NCBI GenBank assembly: GCA_937898715.1
Contig: CALEKA010000058.1
Span: forward strand, 1 to 64,000
Reading direction: 5' to 3'
From: an uncultured Prevotella sp.
Lineage (GTDB): Bacteria > Bacteroidota > Bacteroidia > Bacteroidales > Bacteroidaceae
Length of the DNA stretch: 64,000 bases
Under the pieces are notes generated by a model. The model saw nothing but the letters and a program-made list of their open reading frames with translations. It was not told the DNA's origin and ran no database searches. The position numbers were made by a program, and so were the translations under genes. Shown in pieces: positions 33,521 through 41,790 of the stretch. Position 1 is the first letter of the stretch. Every line of letters begins with the position of its first letter.

Positions 33521-34702
33521 TCAGAGATCTTCGTTTTGTATATGGTAAGTCCATGAGAGGACGCCAATTTCTACGCTGACGTAGCTCCAGTTGTCACCTT
33601 TGAGGAAGATGGTGAAGTGGTAGTCGTGGCAGCGGTCCATGAATATCTGTGGCACGTAGCCCATGTCGGAGGCAGCCCGTGAGCGGTAGAGCATATCTGC
33701 CAGATTGAGGCGTGCGCTGTAATGGCCCGACTTACGGCTGTAGATGTCGAGTTGTGCATCGTCGCGGCCCTGTGTGTGCCAGAGTAGGCGCGAAGTCATG
33801 AGGCTGTAGTGAGCCATGCGGCCTACGGTGGTGGTAGTCTCGCCGCTCTCTGCGTCGCGGCGTGCGGGAGCAGCCTTTTTGTCCTCCGTGTTCCACGCGG
33901 CATAGGGCGTGAATCTTACGAGGCCTCCTTCGCTTACTTGGTCGTTCCATACGCCGGGGAAAGCTGCATTGTACTGTCCATCGTCGTTGGAGCGCTCTGC
34001 AAACCATTGTGGCTGAGCCTGACGGGTGGTGATGCTCACTCTGTAGTTGGAGCAATCCATATCGTTGGGCTCGTCGAGGTTGCGCAGAGCTACGGTGATC
34101 TGCTTCGTATCGCGCATGAGAGAGCAGGTATCGGAAATGGCCTTGGGCACTTTGTTGTAGCCCACTTCGATGAGTTTCTCGCTACGGCCTATCCAGAGGG
34201 TATCGAGGGGCAGTCCGCCATTGTCTACGCGCATGGTGTCCTCCACACCAGGTATGGGATTTTCGTCGAGGGCGAAAGCCAACGTATGGATGTCGTCGGT
34301 GGGTTGTGAGGGCGCAGTCACGTGGTAGCGTGCCGCGGCTTGGCTCTCTTCGGGGCGGCGCTGGAAGGCTACTGCCTCGTATTGATATCTGCCCGGCTTC
34401 ACGTCGAAGTGGATGGAGAAGTTGGGGTCGGATAGGGGCTTGTAGTCGCCTTCGTTGCTTACGGTCTTTTGGTCAACGTAGTGTCCCTCTTCATCGAATA
34501 GGTAAACGGTGACGGAGCCCACTTGGTCGCGGAACATGTCGGCGCGGTCGAGGTTGTAGTTGTATTTGAAGTGCACGTTGAGTCCCTGCGGGCAAGCGGG
34601 GAGTTCTTCCTTCATTTCCGAGCATGCGGTGAGTACTCCTGCGGTGCAGAGCATGAGGAGCATTTTGCTGAGGGTGTGATGGAGTAACGAGAAGCGTTTC
34701 AT
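33521..34702 (-). CDS. FimB/Mfa2-family fimbrial anchor lipoprotein
   Basis: The anchor subunit attaches the fimbrial shaft to the outer membrane. The protein has a lipoprotein signal (MLLMLCTAGVLTACSE) and the Mfa2-family opening CPQGLNVHFKYNYNLDRADM, then VGSVTVYLFDEEGHYV and PGRYQYEAVA. The C-terminal FTIFLKGDNWSYVSVEIGVLSW is also typical. The frame is open to an ATG at 34720; I prefer the ATG at 34702 (MKRFSLLHHTL) because it gives a normal signal peptide, 393 residues in total. It follows the major fimbrillin gene, as in Mfa operons, with a strong hairpin between them. Confidence 0.88.
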   Translation of the reverse strand: MKRFSLLHHTLSKMLLMLCTAGVLTACSEMKEELPACPQGLNVHFKYNYNLDRADMFRDQVGSVTVYLFDEEGHYVDQKTVSNEGDYKPLSDPNFSIHFDVKPGRYQYEAVAFQRRPEESQAAARYHVTAPSQPTDDIHTLAFALDENPIPGVEDTMRVDNGGLPLDTLWIGRSEKLIEVGYNKVPKAISDTCSLMRDTKQITVALRNLDEPNDMDCSNYRVSITTRQAQPQWFAERSNDDGQYNAAFPGVWNDQVSEGGLVRFTPYAAWNTEDKKAAPARRDAESGETTTTVGRMAHYSLMTSRLLWHTQGRDDAQLDIYSRKSGHYSARLNLADMLYRSRAASDMGYVPQIFMDRCHDYHFTIFLKGDNWSYVSVEIGVLSWTYHIQNEDL

Positions 34703-34769
34703 TCTGTTATGTGATTGCATAATGGGATGGCTCGGCAGTGAAGCTTTAAATAGTTTTGTCTAAATAGTT

Positions 34770-34858
34770 CTGTGGCCGACGCGTCCCGCGTCGGCAAGAC
34801 CACATATCAAGAAGTAAGTAGCAATTGTGCCGACGCGGGACGCGTCGCCCACAGAACT
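34770..34858. repeat. Inverted pair of GC-rich palindromic repeats
   Basis: Copies at 34770-34795 and 34829-34858 face each other, just upstream of the Mfa2-like gene. They share the CACAGAACT/AGTTCTGTG outer ends. Confidence 0.9.
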
Positions 34859-34884
34859 AATGAGAGTGTAAATGAGTAAAAGTG

Positions 34885-34939
34885 AAAACTGGAGAGTTGA
34901 CTCCACATATATATAATATGTGTGTCACACTCCAGTTTT
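34885..34939 (-). terminator. Hairpin between mfa1-like and mfa2-like genes
   Basis: AAAACTGGAG (34885-34894) pairs with CTCCAGTTTT (34930-34939); an inner stem (GTTGACTCCACATAT) extends it. On the transcribed strand it is followed by TTTTCACTTTTAC. It could be a partial terminator letting only part of transcription pass from the major subunit gene to the anchor gene. Confidence 0.7.
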
Positions 34940-35017
34940 CTGGGGAGAGAGAGATTATGTGAGTTTATGAGTTTAGGGAGTTTATGAGTTTATGCTCCCT
35001 AATCTCAAGGTATTGTA

Positions 35018-36820
35018 TTACTGCAGGATGCTGCCCTGTGAGTGCTTAGCCCATGAGAGCACGTTGATGCTTACAGCGATGTAGTTGTTGAGCACGTCGT
35101 CGGGAGTCTCGTCGGTAGTAGGAATGGTAGCATCGCCGAGGTTTACTACTCCCGTGACAGAGAGGTCGTACCAGTTGTTACGAACCACGCCGTAGCGGCC
35201 GAGGAACCAGTTATCGTTTCCACCAGGGTAGATAGAAGCATTGCTGCCCGAAGCTACATTCTGTCCTGCTACGTTCCAAGGAGTAGCTTCGTCGCCGAAG
35301 TGCTTGATGCGTACAGCGTAGTAAGATACGCCCTTGAGGTAGCGTACGATGTTGGGGATGACAGCGTCGAGTTCGGCTTTGGTTACGGTCTGAGTCTCGG
35401 TATCTACACCATTCTTAGCGCTAATCGTACCTTCTGTGATCTCAATCTTTCCAGCTTGGTCGTTGTTAGCAAATGTGATGGTCAGTGTGGGAGCCGTCTT
35501 GTTTTGCAAGAAGTTCTTCACCGTAGAGTTTTGCGAAGCGAGTGCGTTGAGCGCACGAGCCTCAAGCGTAGCCTTGGTGTAGACCACGTCCTTATTGCCA
35601 TTGACGGTGTAGAGATCTTGGTCGAAGGTAGAAGTCTGTCCAGGTTCAGAGAGTTGCACGGCAATGATGGCGCGCGTAGTCTGGTTCTGGTTCTGACCCG
35701 TTACCTTGAAGGTGTTCTCCTTGCAGTAAAGGGGTGCATTGTCGCCCAGAGCATTGCTTACTGCGGTAGTAGCTGCAACGTGAGTGAACTTATCTGTAGC
35801 TGGAGTAGCTTCGTCGTATTCAGGATCCTTAGCAAACATGGTGCGGTAGAGGGGCACTGCAGCGTTGGGGTTGACGGAAGAATTGTCTACGAAGCGATAT
35901 TTGTTCTGTCCAGAACCAGCAAACTCAGAGTGGAGGTTGCTCCAAGAGGTGGAGTAGTTGCGTACGAGGTAGCTGTTTACGTTCTTCATATCGAGCGTCC
36001 AGTTCGTTACCTTGTAGGCAATCTTTTGGGTTGCGTGAGCAGTGAGTTCGCCAGTAGTGCTTGCATTGTTCAGAGTCACCTTGGCTACAGCACGTTCTAC
36101 GTAGATCTCTGCAGCGGGACTATTATTAGCAGCAGTCTCTGTGGTGTAGATATTTGTAGTCACATCAGCCAATGTCTGGACGGTACCCGAAGAGGGGTCG
36201 TTGTCGCCACCAGCAGCGGTGCTCAGCGGTGCATTGGTCATGAAGATACCCTTGCTTGCGATATCGGCGGGCGAGAAAGCATCGGCGTCGGTCTGGCTAA
36301 TGGCTGTTTGGAATCCTGTGAAGCTCTTATCTGCGTCGTATGCACTATGATCTACGTTGGCAGACCATACCAATTCGTTCTGAGCGTCTGCGCTAACCAA
36401 TCCCTGATTGTTGAGCACTACCAATGCATAGAGGCGTTCGCCAGCCTGAAGCGTGGTGTTTCCCTTGAGGGTTGTCGTGATGCGCTTAGTCACGGTGATG
36501 TGGCTATTCTGATCGTCTTTCGAGAAGTTGCTGTTGTCGAGAGTGTAAGCTCCGAAGAATGTAGAGCTTGATTCTGCGGTACCCTTGAAGAGAATCAAGG
36601 TAGCATCTTTTACGCCATATTCATTGGGGAGACCATCCTCGTATTTTATGTCACGGCTGCCTTGAGTAGAAGGCATGTTCACATTCAGTTTCACATAGCC
36701 ACCATTGCTTAGGTCGATGGTGGGAGTGTTGTCTCCATTGCCAGGAATTTCGTTTTCGCTGCTGCAGGATGCCATGGTGAAGGCTGCTGCAAGCGCTAAG
36801 GGTAAATAAAATTTCTTCAT
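35018..36820 (-). CDS. Mfa1-family major fimbrillin
   Basis: The likely shaft subunit of the fimbria (600 aa). Signal and lipobox are MKKFYLPLALAAAFTMASCSS. An N-terminal segment GGYVKLNVNMPSTQGSRDIK contains the Arg where fimbrillins are usually matured by proteases. Blocks VKDATLILFKGTAESS, ERLYALVVLNNQG and EIYVERAVAKVTL are family-like, and the C-terminus LNNYIAVSINVLSWAKHSQG is the typical donor-strand end. It is the largest of the fimbrillin-like genes and sits first in the subunit series. A gap with three palindromic repeats separates it from the OmpA-like gene upstream. A long open frame lies antisense to it but is a shadow. Confidence 0.9.
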   Translation of the reverse strand: MKKFYLPLALAAAFTMASCSSENEIPGNGDNTPTIDLSNGGYVKLNVNMPSTQGSRDIKYEDGLPNEYGVKDATLILFKGTAESSSTFFGAYTLDNSNFSKDDQNSHITVTKRITTTLKGNTTLQAGERLYALVVLNNQGLVSADAQNELVWSANVDHSAYDADKSFTGFQTAISQTDADAFSPADIASKGIFMTNAPLSTAAGGDNDPSSGTVQTLADVTTNIYTTETAANNSPAAEIYVERAVAKVTLNNASTTGELTAHATQKIAYKVTNWTLDMKNVNSYLVRNYSTSWSNLHSEFAGSGQNKYRFVDNSSVNPNAAVPLYRTMFAKDPEYDEATPATDKFTHVAATTAVSNALGDNAPLYCKENTFKVTGQNQNQTTRAIIAVQLSEPGQTSTFDQDLYTVNGNKDVVYTKATLEARALNALASQNSTVKNFLQNKTAPTLTITFANNDQAGKIEITEGTISAKNGVDTETQTVTKAELDAVIPNIVRYLKGVSYYAVRIKHFGDEATPWNVAGQNVASGSNASIYPGGNDNWFLGRYGVVRNNWYDLSVTGVVNLGDATIPTTDETPDDVLNNYIAVSINVLSWAKHSQGSILQ

Positions 36821-36879
36821 AAATTCTGTATGTTATTTTTGTATTGTTTTCTTGAGTGGGTAAGTTATTGTGTTAGTTC

Positions 36880-37029
36880 CGTGGGCGACGCGTCTCGCGT
36901 CGGCATTGTTGGCGAGCAAGAAGCCTTTCAGCCGATACTGGGGGCGACGCGTCCTCGCGTCGGCATGAGAAGAAAATGCTCTCATGCTCATTACTATGTG
37001 TTGCCGACGCGGGGACGCGTCGCCCCCGG
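36880..37029. repeat. Three GC-rich palindromic repeats upstream of mfa1-like
   Basis: Copies at 36880-36904, 36937-36964 and 37003-37029; the last is inverted relative to the first two. The middle copy carries the GCCTTTCAGCCGATACTG tail. Confidence 0.9.
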
Positions 37030-37080
37030 TAGGCTCTGAGAACTCTTGAAATGCAGGAGTTGAGCCGACGCTCTGTGGGT

Positions 37081-38475
37081 TTACTTCATCAGTTCCAGAT
37101 TCTTCTTAGCCTCTTGGCAGCCGGCTTCGGCGGCAGAGGTGAAGAGCTGCTGGGCTTCGTCGTAGTTGCCTTTGATAAGCTGAACCACACCGCGTGCATT
37201 CTGAGCAGCAACACCCGTGCCAGCACGGCGGAGGTAAGTCTTAGCCAGCTCGGTGTCGCCCGAGCGAAGGGCTACGTTGGCAGCGTTGACGTTGGCTTCC
37301 TCGTTGGAGGGGTAGACGTTGGCTGCGGTGAGGATCACTTCGTTGTAGGGGGCCGAGCCCTTCTCGTAGAGCCCTGCTATGCGGTACATCTTGGCGAGCG
37401 AGAGCAGACGTGGCTCGGTGCGGATGAGCTTGGCAGCCTCTTCGTCGCTCATGGGGCGAATCTTGTACTTCACCTCGTAGTCGGAGTGGCGGAGGTAAGG
37501 ATAGTAGGCAGCGAGGATGGTGCGATAGGCTTCGGGGAAGTGGTCGCGAATGTAGTGGTCCTTGGGGTCGGGCTCCAGATCGTTGGAGCGCACGATGCGG
37601 AGAATCTCTTCTTTCTCTGCCAAGTTGCTCTTCACGAGGAAGGAGTCGAGTCCTGCCCAGTCTTCGGGAGTAGACGCCACGTGGTAGGTGGAGGCGGGGA
37701 AGTCATACTGGCTCTTCACGTAGGCAGTGAGTGTGGCGGCACGTCCCTGAGCGAGGCGCACATTGTTGTTCCACGGTCCCTCGGGCGATGCGTAGCCGTG
37801 GATGCTGATCGAGGTGAGGTCGACGTTCTTATTGTTGCGCACGGTGTCGATGCTGCTCATGATCTTGTGGAGCTCGGCAGCATTGTTGTGGTAGTCGGGG
37901 TGAAGCTCTGTGCGATTGACGGGGAAGTCCAAGTAGGCACGTCCGCTGAGCGAGAGCACGGGGTCGTCGCCAGCCACGTCGGGGGTGGCAAAGGCCAGGG
38001 CGCACTTGTCTGCCCAATGGGAATTGATGTCGACGGCATCGCCTCGGCTCTGTCCGGCAAGGTTGCCACAACCACAGGTATCGGTGGCGATGCGCAGTGT
38101 GGCATTGTTCATCCACGGCTCGAGCTGGATGGCTTGTCTATAGGCGTAGCGCTGCGTAGTGCCGTTGTGGCGCTGCATCTCGATAGCGTCGGGATAGTTT
38201 TTGCTGCCGTTGCGCAGGTAGACGTAGTGCTGTTTTCTTCCGGTGAGCATTACGGAGCGCAGAGTCTGCGTGTTGCCCTGATGGTCTTCTATGACGGGGG
38301 TGTAGACGATGGTCTGATTGGGGCGGAGGTGGAGGCGGTCCATCACCACGTCCCAGGTGACTACGAGCGATTTGCCTGCCACCCGGGCAGTGGGCTTCGT
38401 CTGCGAAGCCTGTGCTGCCATCGTCAGGGGGGCAAAGGCTATGAGGAGGGTGAGTATGAGGGAGTTGAGTTGCAT
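37081..38475 (-). CDS. DUF3868/OmpA-like protein with TPR-like C-terminus
   Basis: A 464-residue exported protein (signal MQLNSLILTLLIAFAPLTMA) of the DUF3868 family often found next to DUF3575 genes in Bacteroidales fimbrial operons. Residues 30-140 are the DUF3868-like beta domain (VVMDRLHLRPNQTIVYTPVI). Residues 175-290 resemble an OmpA-type peptidoglycan-binding fold (YLDFPVNRTELHPDYHNN ... ISIHGYASPEGPWNNNVRLA). The C-terminus has TPR-like helices (NAANVALRSGDTELAKTYLR). Such proteins may link fimbriae to the cell wall; their exact role is not known. An 18-bp tandem repeat fills the gap upstream. Confidence 0.87.
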   Translation of the reverse strand: MQLNSLILTLLIAFAPLTMAAQASQTKPTARVAGKSLVVTWDVVMDRLHLRPNQTIVYTPVIEDHQGNTQTLRSVMLTGRKQHYVYLRNGSKNYPDAIEMQRHNGTTQRYAYRQAIQLEPWMNNATLRIATDTCGCGNLAGQSRGDAVDINSHWADKCALAFATPDVAGDDPVLSLSGRAYLDFPVNRTELHPDYHNNAAELHKIMSSIDTVRNNKNVDLTSISIHGYASPEGPWNNNVRLAQGRAATLTAYVKSQYDFPASTYHVASTPEDWAGLDSFLVKSNLAEKEEILRIVRSNDLEPDPKDHYIRDHFPEAYRTILAAYYPYLRHSDYEVKYKIRPMSDEEAAKLIRTEPRLLSLAKMYRIAGLYEKGSAPYNEVILTAANVYPSNEEANVNAANVALRSGDTELAKTYLRRAGTGVAAQNARGVVQLIKGNYDEAQQLFTSAAEAGCQEAKKNLELMK

Positions 38476-38504
38476 TGTTTTTGGGGTTTGGGGGGATTCC
38501 TAGG

Positions 38505-38612
38505 AATTCTAGTTTTTCTAGTCTTTCTAGTGATTCTAGTTTTTCTAGTGATTCTAGTTTTTCTAGTGATTCTAGTTTTTCTAGTGATGCTAGTTTTTCT
38601 AGTGATGCTAGT
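38505..38612. repeat. CTAGTGATTCTAGTTTTT tandem array
   Basis: Five to six 18-bp units of CTAGTGATTCTAGTTTTT with small changes (GATGCTAG variants), between the DUF3575 and DUF3868 genes of the fimbrial operon. Each unit contains two CTAG tetramers. Confidence 0.9.
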
Positions 38613-38620
38613 TTGGGGGC

Positions 38621-39232
38621 TTAGAATACGTACATGATGCTGAGGGCGGCTTTATCGATGCCTATGTAGTTGGCATGATACTTTTCTTCGAGGGTGCCGC
38701 ATTGGGCGCAGGGGTACTTCTTGTAGCGTATCCATTGGTAGCCCACGCCGAGCGAGGCTTCGAGGTTCCAGTGGCGAGAGAGAATCCACTGATAGCCATA
38801 GGAGATGCCACCGCCTACGTTCCAACCTTCGTAGCGCTTGTTGACGTCTTTGGCGAGGTGGTGGAGCAGGCCGCGGGTGGACTCTCGAGCGGTCATGTTG
38901 AACTCACCGCCCTGTGCGTGAATGCCCAGGAAGTGGCCGTTGAACTTAGAGCAGGGCCACCAGCGATATTCTATCTGTGATTGCCAGTGTTTCCACTGAC
39001 GATGTTTGTATGAATTTTTCCAAAGGTTGAGTCCGTAGTCGGCTTCAAGGGTGGAGTGCTTGCTAAGTCCCAGCTCGAGTCCGATGTTGGGAGTGAGGGC
39101 AGCGTCGTAGATGAGGTTGGTCTTCACTGCTACCTTCTGTGCGCTTGCGCCCATGGCTACGAATAGCAGGGCGAAGAGCATGAGTGAGATCCTTCTAAAG
39201 GATGCGGTATGTAGTATATTATTCATTTGCAT
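38621..39232 (-). CDS. DUF3575 outer-membrane beta-barrel protein
   Basis: A 203-residue exported protein (signal RRISLMLFALLFVAMGASAQ) of the DUF3575 family: AVKTNLIYDAALTPNIGLEL, HWQSQIEYRWWP, FLGIHAQGGEFN, GGGISYGYQWILSRHWNLE and ASLGVGYQWIRY. Alternating strands and a terminal aromatic suggest an 8-strand barrel in the outer membrane. It is the first gene of the fimbrial operon, as is common in Bacteroidales. The promoter is 220 bases upstream. A start at M3 (MNNILHTASF) is also possible. Confidence 0.9.
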   Translation of the reverse strand: MQMNNILHTASFRRISLMLFALLFVAMGASAQKVAVKTNLIYDAALTPNIGLELGLSKHSTLEADYGLNLWKNSYKHRQWKHWQSQIEYRWWPCSKFNGHFLGIHAQGGEFNMTARESTRGLLHHLAKDVNKRYEGWNVGGGISYGYQWILSRHWNLEASLGVGYQWIRYKKYPCAQCGTLEEKYHANYIGIDKAALSIMYVF

Positions 39233-39453
39233 GATGTGTTTGAGAGGGGCTGTGTTGCCTCGTGATGAACCTGTGCGTGGAGCCGTAACCTAAATACCAC
39301 TTTTGCCGTCGGAAGCGGAGGCTCCAACAGCTGCAGTATCAGGTGTATATAAGGTTTATATATGTTAAAGATAGATATATCTTGTCTGTTTGGTCGTTTA
39401 TAGCCGCTCGTCGACGTAGGTAGAATGGTAATTCTGGGCATGCTATACAAGCG

Positions 39454-39461
39454 CAAAAATA
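39454..39461 (-). promoter_or_regulatory. -7 promoter box of the fimbrial operon (TATTTTTG)
   Basis: Read on the minus strand this is TATTTTTG followed by CGC, a match to TAnnTTTG. A leader of about 220 bases with palindromic AT-rich segments (AGATATATCT) precedes the DUF3575 start. Confidence 0.5.
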
Positions 39462-39934
39462 CAAAAAATGCTGATAATGAGCCTAAACTTTTAGTGAATT
39501 TCAGTGTACATTTTCTGTGGAAGTAAAAATGGGAAAAGGGGTATTACGGTATTTTTTACGGCTTTTTACGGTATACAACTCCTATGTTGTATTTCTTGAT
39601 AATCAGTGAAAAAGTGGATATACAGAAAGTATACAAAACAACATCTTATAACAGAAGCCTCGGCGAAGGTGTTGTGTAGATTATTTCTTTTGCGAAATGC
39701 TGAGGAATGGAGTGATAATAGGAGAAGGCAGAAACTAAAGTAAGAGATCTTTGGGTGTGAGGTGCGGTATGTGCGTGGTATGAATGGGCGAAGACACGGG
39801 CAGCAGGAGTGGCAGAATGCATAGTTTGAGTGGATCGGGCGAGAAGGATTGTAACATTTCTTAGCATCGCTCGGATACATAAACTGTCTTGCTAATGGAG
39901 ACAATAGAGGGCATATATGAGGCATTTTCATTTG

Positions 39935-40437
39935 TGCTCTCGCGCGCACACGTCAGAGATTTTTCTCTGTAATTATCCCTCAGTCCCTCACTCCCTTGGA
40001 TATAATGATTGATAATCAGGGGAGTGCGGAGTGTATGCGGGTTGTAGTTGCTTGCACTTTACCTGCACTTTAGTGGCACTGAATGCTATTGAGAGAACTT
40101 TCAGAAGGTTCTGTGGCCGACTATCCTCCCTATGCATGCGATGAAATTATCCCCCGTAAGCGTCAGAACGAGTCCGTACGAAAAAAAATACGCGACCGAG
40201 GGGTAATTAAAACGCGATCGAGGGGTAGTTGAAACGCGACCGAGGGGTAGTTGAAACGCGATCGAGGGGTAATTGGGATGTCAGAGTGGTGAAAAAAAAG
40301 TGCAAGCAACGTGATGGCAGATGAAATGCTTACCTCTTTGATTTTCAATAAAGAATGCCCAAGTGAGTGCAAGCATGCAATATGTTCCGTCCAAAACTGC
40401 TGGAAGGTGCGAGCGCGTACGTACGTGCGCGAGGTGG
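39935..40437 (+). other. Non-coding island B with 22-bp tandem repeats
   Basis: Bounded by GCTCTCGCGCGCACACG near 39938 and an alternating GCGAGCGCGTACGTACGTGC tract near 40410. The tandem array at 40191-40277 has TA(A/G)TT starting at 40204, 40226, 40248 and 40270, exactly 22 bp apart, in units of the form GAGGGGTAGTTGAAACGCG. GTGCAAGCAA/TTGCTTGCAC phrases also occur on either side. Confidence 0.65.
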
Positions 40438-40440
40438 AAA

Positions 40441-40502
40441 GCAGAAAAAGTGAACAGATTGTACACTCTTTTTGGTAGGAACAATAAGTCACCGTACCTT
40501 TG
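40441..40502 (+). promoter_or_regulatory. Outward promoter element of island B
   Basis: GCAGAAAAAGTGAACAGATT and CACTCTTTTTGG are followed by a textbook Bacteroidetes promoter: TTTG at 40471-40474, 20 bases, TACCTTTG at 40495-40502. The reverse complement of the same element flanks island C. Transcription would run toward ptb. Confidence 0.7.
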
Positions 40503-40627
40503 CACAACCTTCCTCACGCAGCGCAATCGTAGCCGCTCAGCCCCTCCAGAATGGTCCACAAGACTCAAAAAGTGGTAAGATTTTGCATAAACTGACGAAA
40601 AATGTGCAATATTTGCTTACTTATTTG

Positions 40628-40635
40628 TAGCTTTG
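40628..40635 (+). promoter_or_regulatory. -7-like box (TAGCTTTG) upstream of ptb
   Basis: TAGCTTTG matches TAnnTTTG but no good TTTG lies 19-21 bases upstream. It is about 103 bases before the ptb ATG. Confidence 0.4.
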
Positions 40636-40737
40636 CCGCCGTTTTGTTGCACATACAGGGTACGACGTGTGCAATTGGGGCGGAGAATTCCCTCCACTTT
40701 CCTATCCACACAATATACGATTCAATACAGCAGACCT

Positions 40738-41649
40738 ATGAAGCCTATACGTTCCTTTTCAGACTTATGCGCCCATCTCGCAAGGCAAGGGAGGCGCTAT
40801 CGCTTGGCAGTGGTATGTGGTGCCGACGACAGTACGGCACAGGCGGTGATGCGTGCCGTAGACAGCGGATTTGCCGAAGCCTACTTCGTGGGGCGCACGG
40901 CAGAGGTGAAGCAGCAAGCCTGCGTGGCAGCGGCTCCCACGGAATGGGTGCACTACGTAGATGCTGATACCGACGAGGAAGCAGCTGCTGCAGCCGTAAG
41001 GATGGTGGGCAAGGGCGAGGCCGATGTGCTCATGAAGGGACTCATCCACACCGACACATTGCTTCGCGCCGTGCTCCATAAGGAATGGGGCATACTGCCG
41101 CGTGGCAGGGTGTTGACCCACATAGCCGTGGCGCAGATGGAGAGCTACCACAAGTTGCTCTTCTTTACCGATGCGGCAGTCATTCCTTACCCCACTCAGG
41201 AGCAACGACTGCAGCAGGTGGAATATCTCGCGCAGATGCTCCATGCTTTCGGCATAGAGGAGCCTCGCTTATCGCTCATCCACTGTGCCGAGACGGTAAG
41301 TCCGAAGTTTCCCCATACGGAGGGGTACGGCGAGATCTGCCGGCGGGCTGCTGCGGGCGAATGGGGACGCCTCGTCGTGGACGGTCCGCTCGACCTCCGC
41401 ACCTCGTGCGACCCACTCACGCTCCGCGTCAAGGGTATTCATTCTCCGGTTGGCGGCGATGCCGATGCACTTGTGCTTCCCGACTTGGAGACGGGCAACC
41501 TCCTCTACAAAGCTCTCCCCCTCTTTGCCGCTGCGAGAGTGGCAGGCATGCTGCAGGGCACCCTCGCTCCCGTGGTGCTTCCCTCAAGAGGCGATAGCGC
41601 TGATGCTAAGTATGATAGCTTGGCGCTGGCAACAATAAATTGCAGGTAA
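40738..41649 (+). CDS. ptb: Phosphate butyryltransferase
   Basis: Ptb converts butyryl-CoA (or a branched-chain acyl-CoA) plus phosphate to acyl phosphate, which the next gene product uses to make ATP. The start is the ATG at 40738 (MKPIRSFSDLCAHLA), giving 303 residues; the open frame upstream belongs to the leader. Family features are the MKGLIHTDTLLRAVL block, LTHIAVAQMESYHKLLFFTD and DGPLDLRTSCDPL. It is followed by buk, forming the classical acyl-CoA to acid pair. In Bacteroidales this pair often makes isobutyrate or 2-methylbutyrate as well as butyrate, so the substrate is open. Confidence 0.93.
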   Translation: MKPIRSFSDLCAHLARQGRRYRLAVVCGADDSTAQAVMRAVDSGFAEAYFVGRTAEVKQQACVAAAPTEWVHYVDADTDEEAAAAAVRMVGKGEADVLMKGLIHTDTLLRAVLHKEWGILPRGRVLTHIAVAQMESYHKLLFFTDAAVIPYPTQEQRLQQVEYLAQMLHAFGIEEPRLSLIHCAETVSPKFPHTEGYGEICRRAAAGEWGRLVVDGPLDLRTSCDPLTLRVKGIHSPVGGDADALVLPDLETGNLLYKALPLFAAARVAGMLQGTLAPVVLPSRGDSADAKYDSLALATINCR

Positions 41650-41656
41650 CTGCAAA

Positions 41657-41685
41657 AGTATTAAGTATAAAGTATTAAGTATTAC
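41657..41685. repeat. AAGTATT repeat after ptb
   Basis: AAGTATTAAGTATAAAGTATT followed by AAGTATTACAT, eight bases past the ptb stop. Confidence 0.9.
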
Positions 41686-41790
41686 ATGCTTGCCTTTGTA
41701 AAGAATTTGGCTATAAAAATAAACTTATAATCTAAGAGCGCGGAGCGCTCGATTAAACTCATAAACTGTGCGTTCTGCGCACATCCTCCC

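Larger units (their letters stand above)
39462..40627. other. 1.1-kb gene-free region around island B
   Basis: No credible gene. Weak open frames exist on the minus strand but have no family-like sequence. Contents: AT-rich DNA to about 39930, island B, then the outward promoter element and the ptb leader. Confidence 0.65.

Noticed and set aside
35300..36571. A 423-residue open frame antisense to the Mfa1-like gene.
   Set aside because: It mirrors the codons of the real gene, has no promoter or family-like sequence, and the minus-strand fimbrillin is clear.
37051..38637. A 528-residue plus-strand frame with a hydrophobic C-terminus.
   Set aside because: It is antisense to the DUF3868/OmpA gene. 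Its repetitive valine- and leucine-rich end is the CTAG-rich tandem repeat read in another frame.
39566..39949. A 127-residue minus-strand frame in the gap before island B.
   Set aside because: There is no start context, no recognisable motif and codon use unlike the neighbouring genes.
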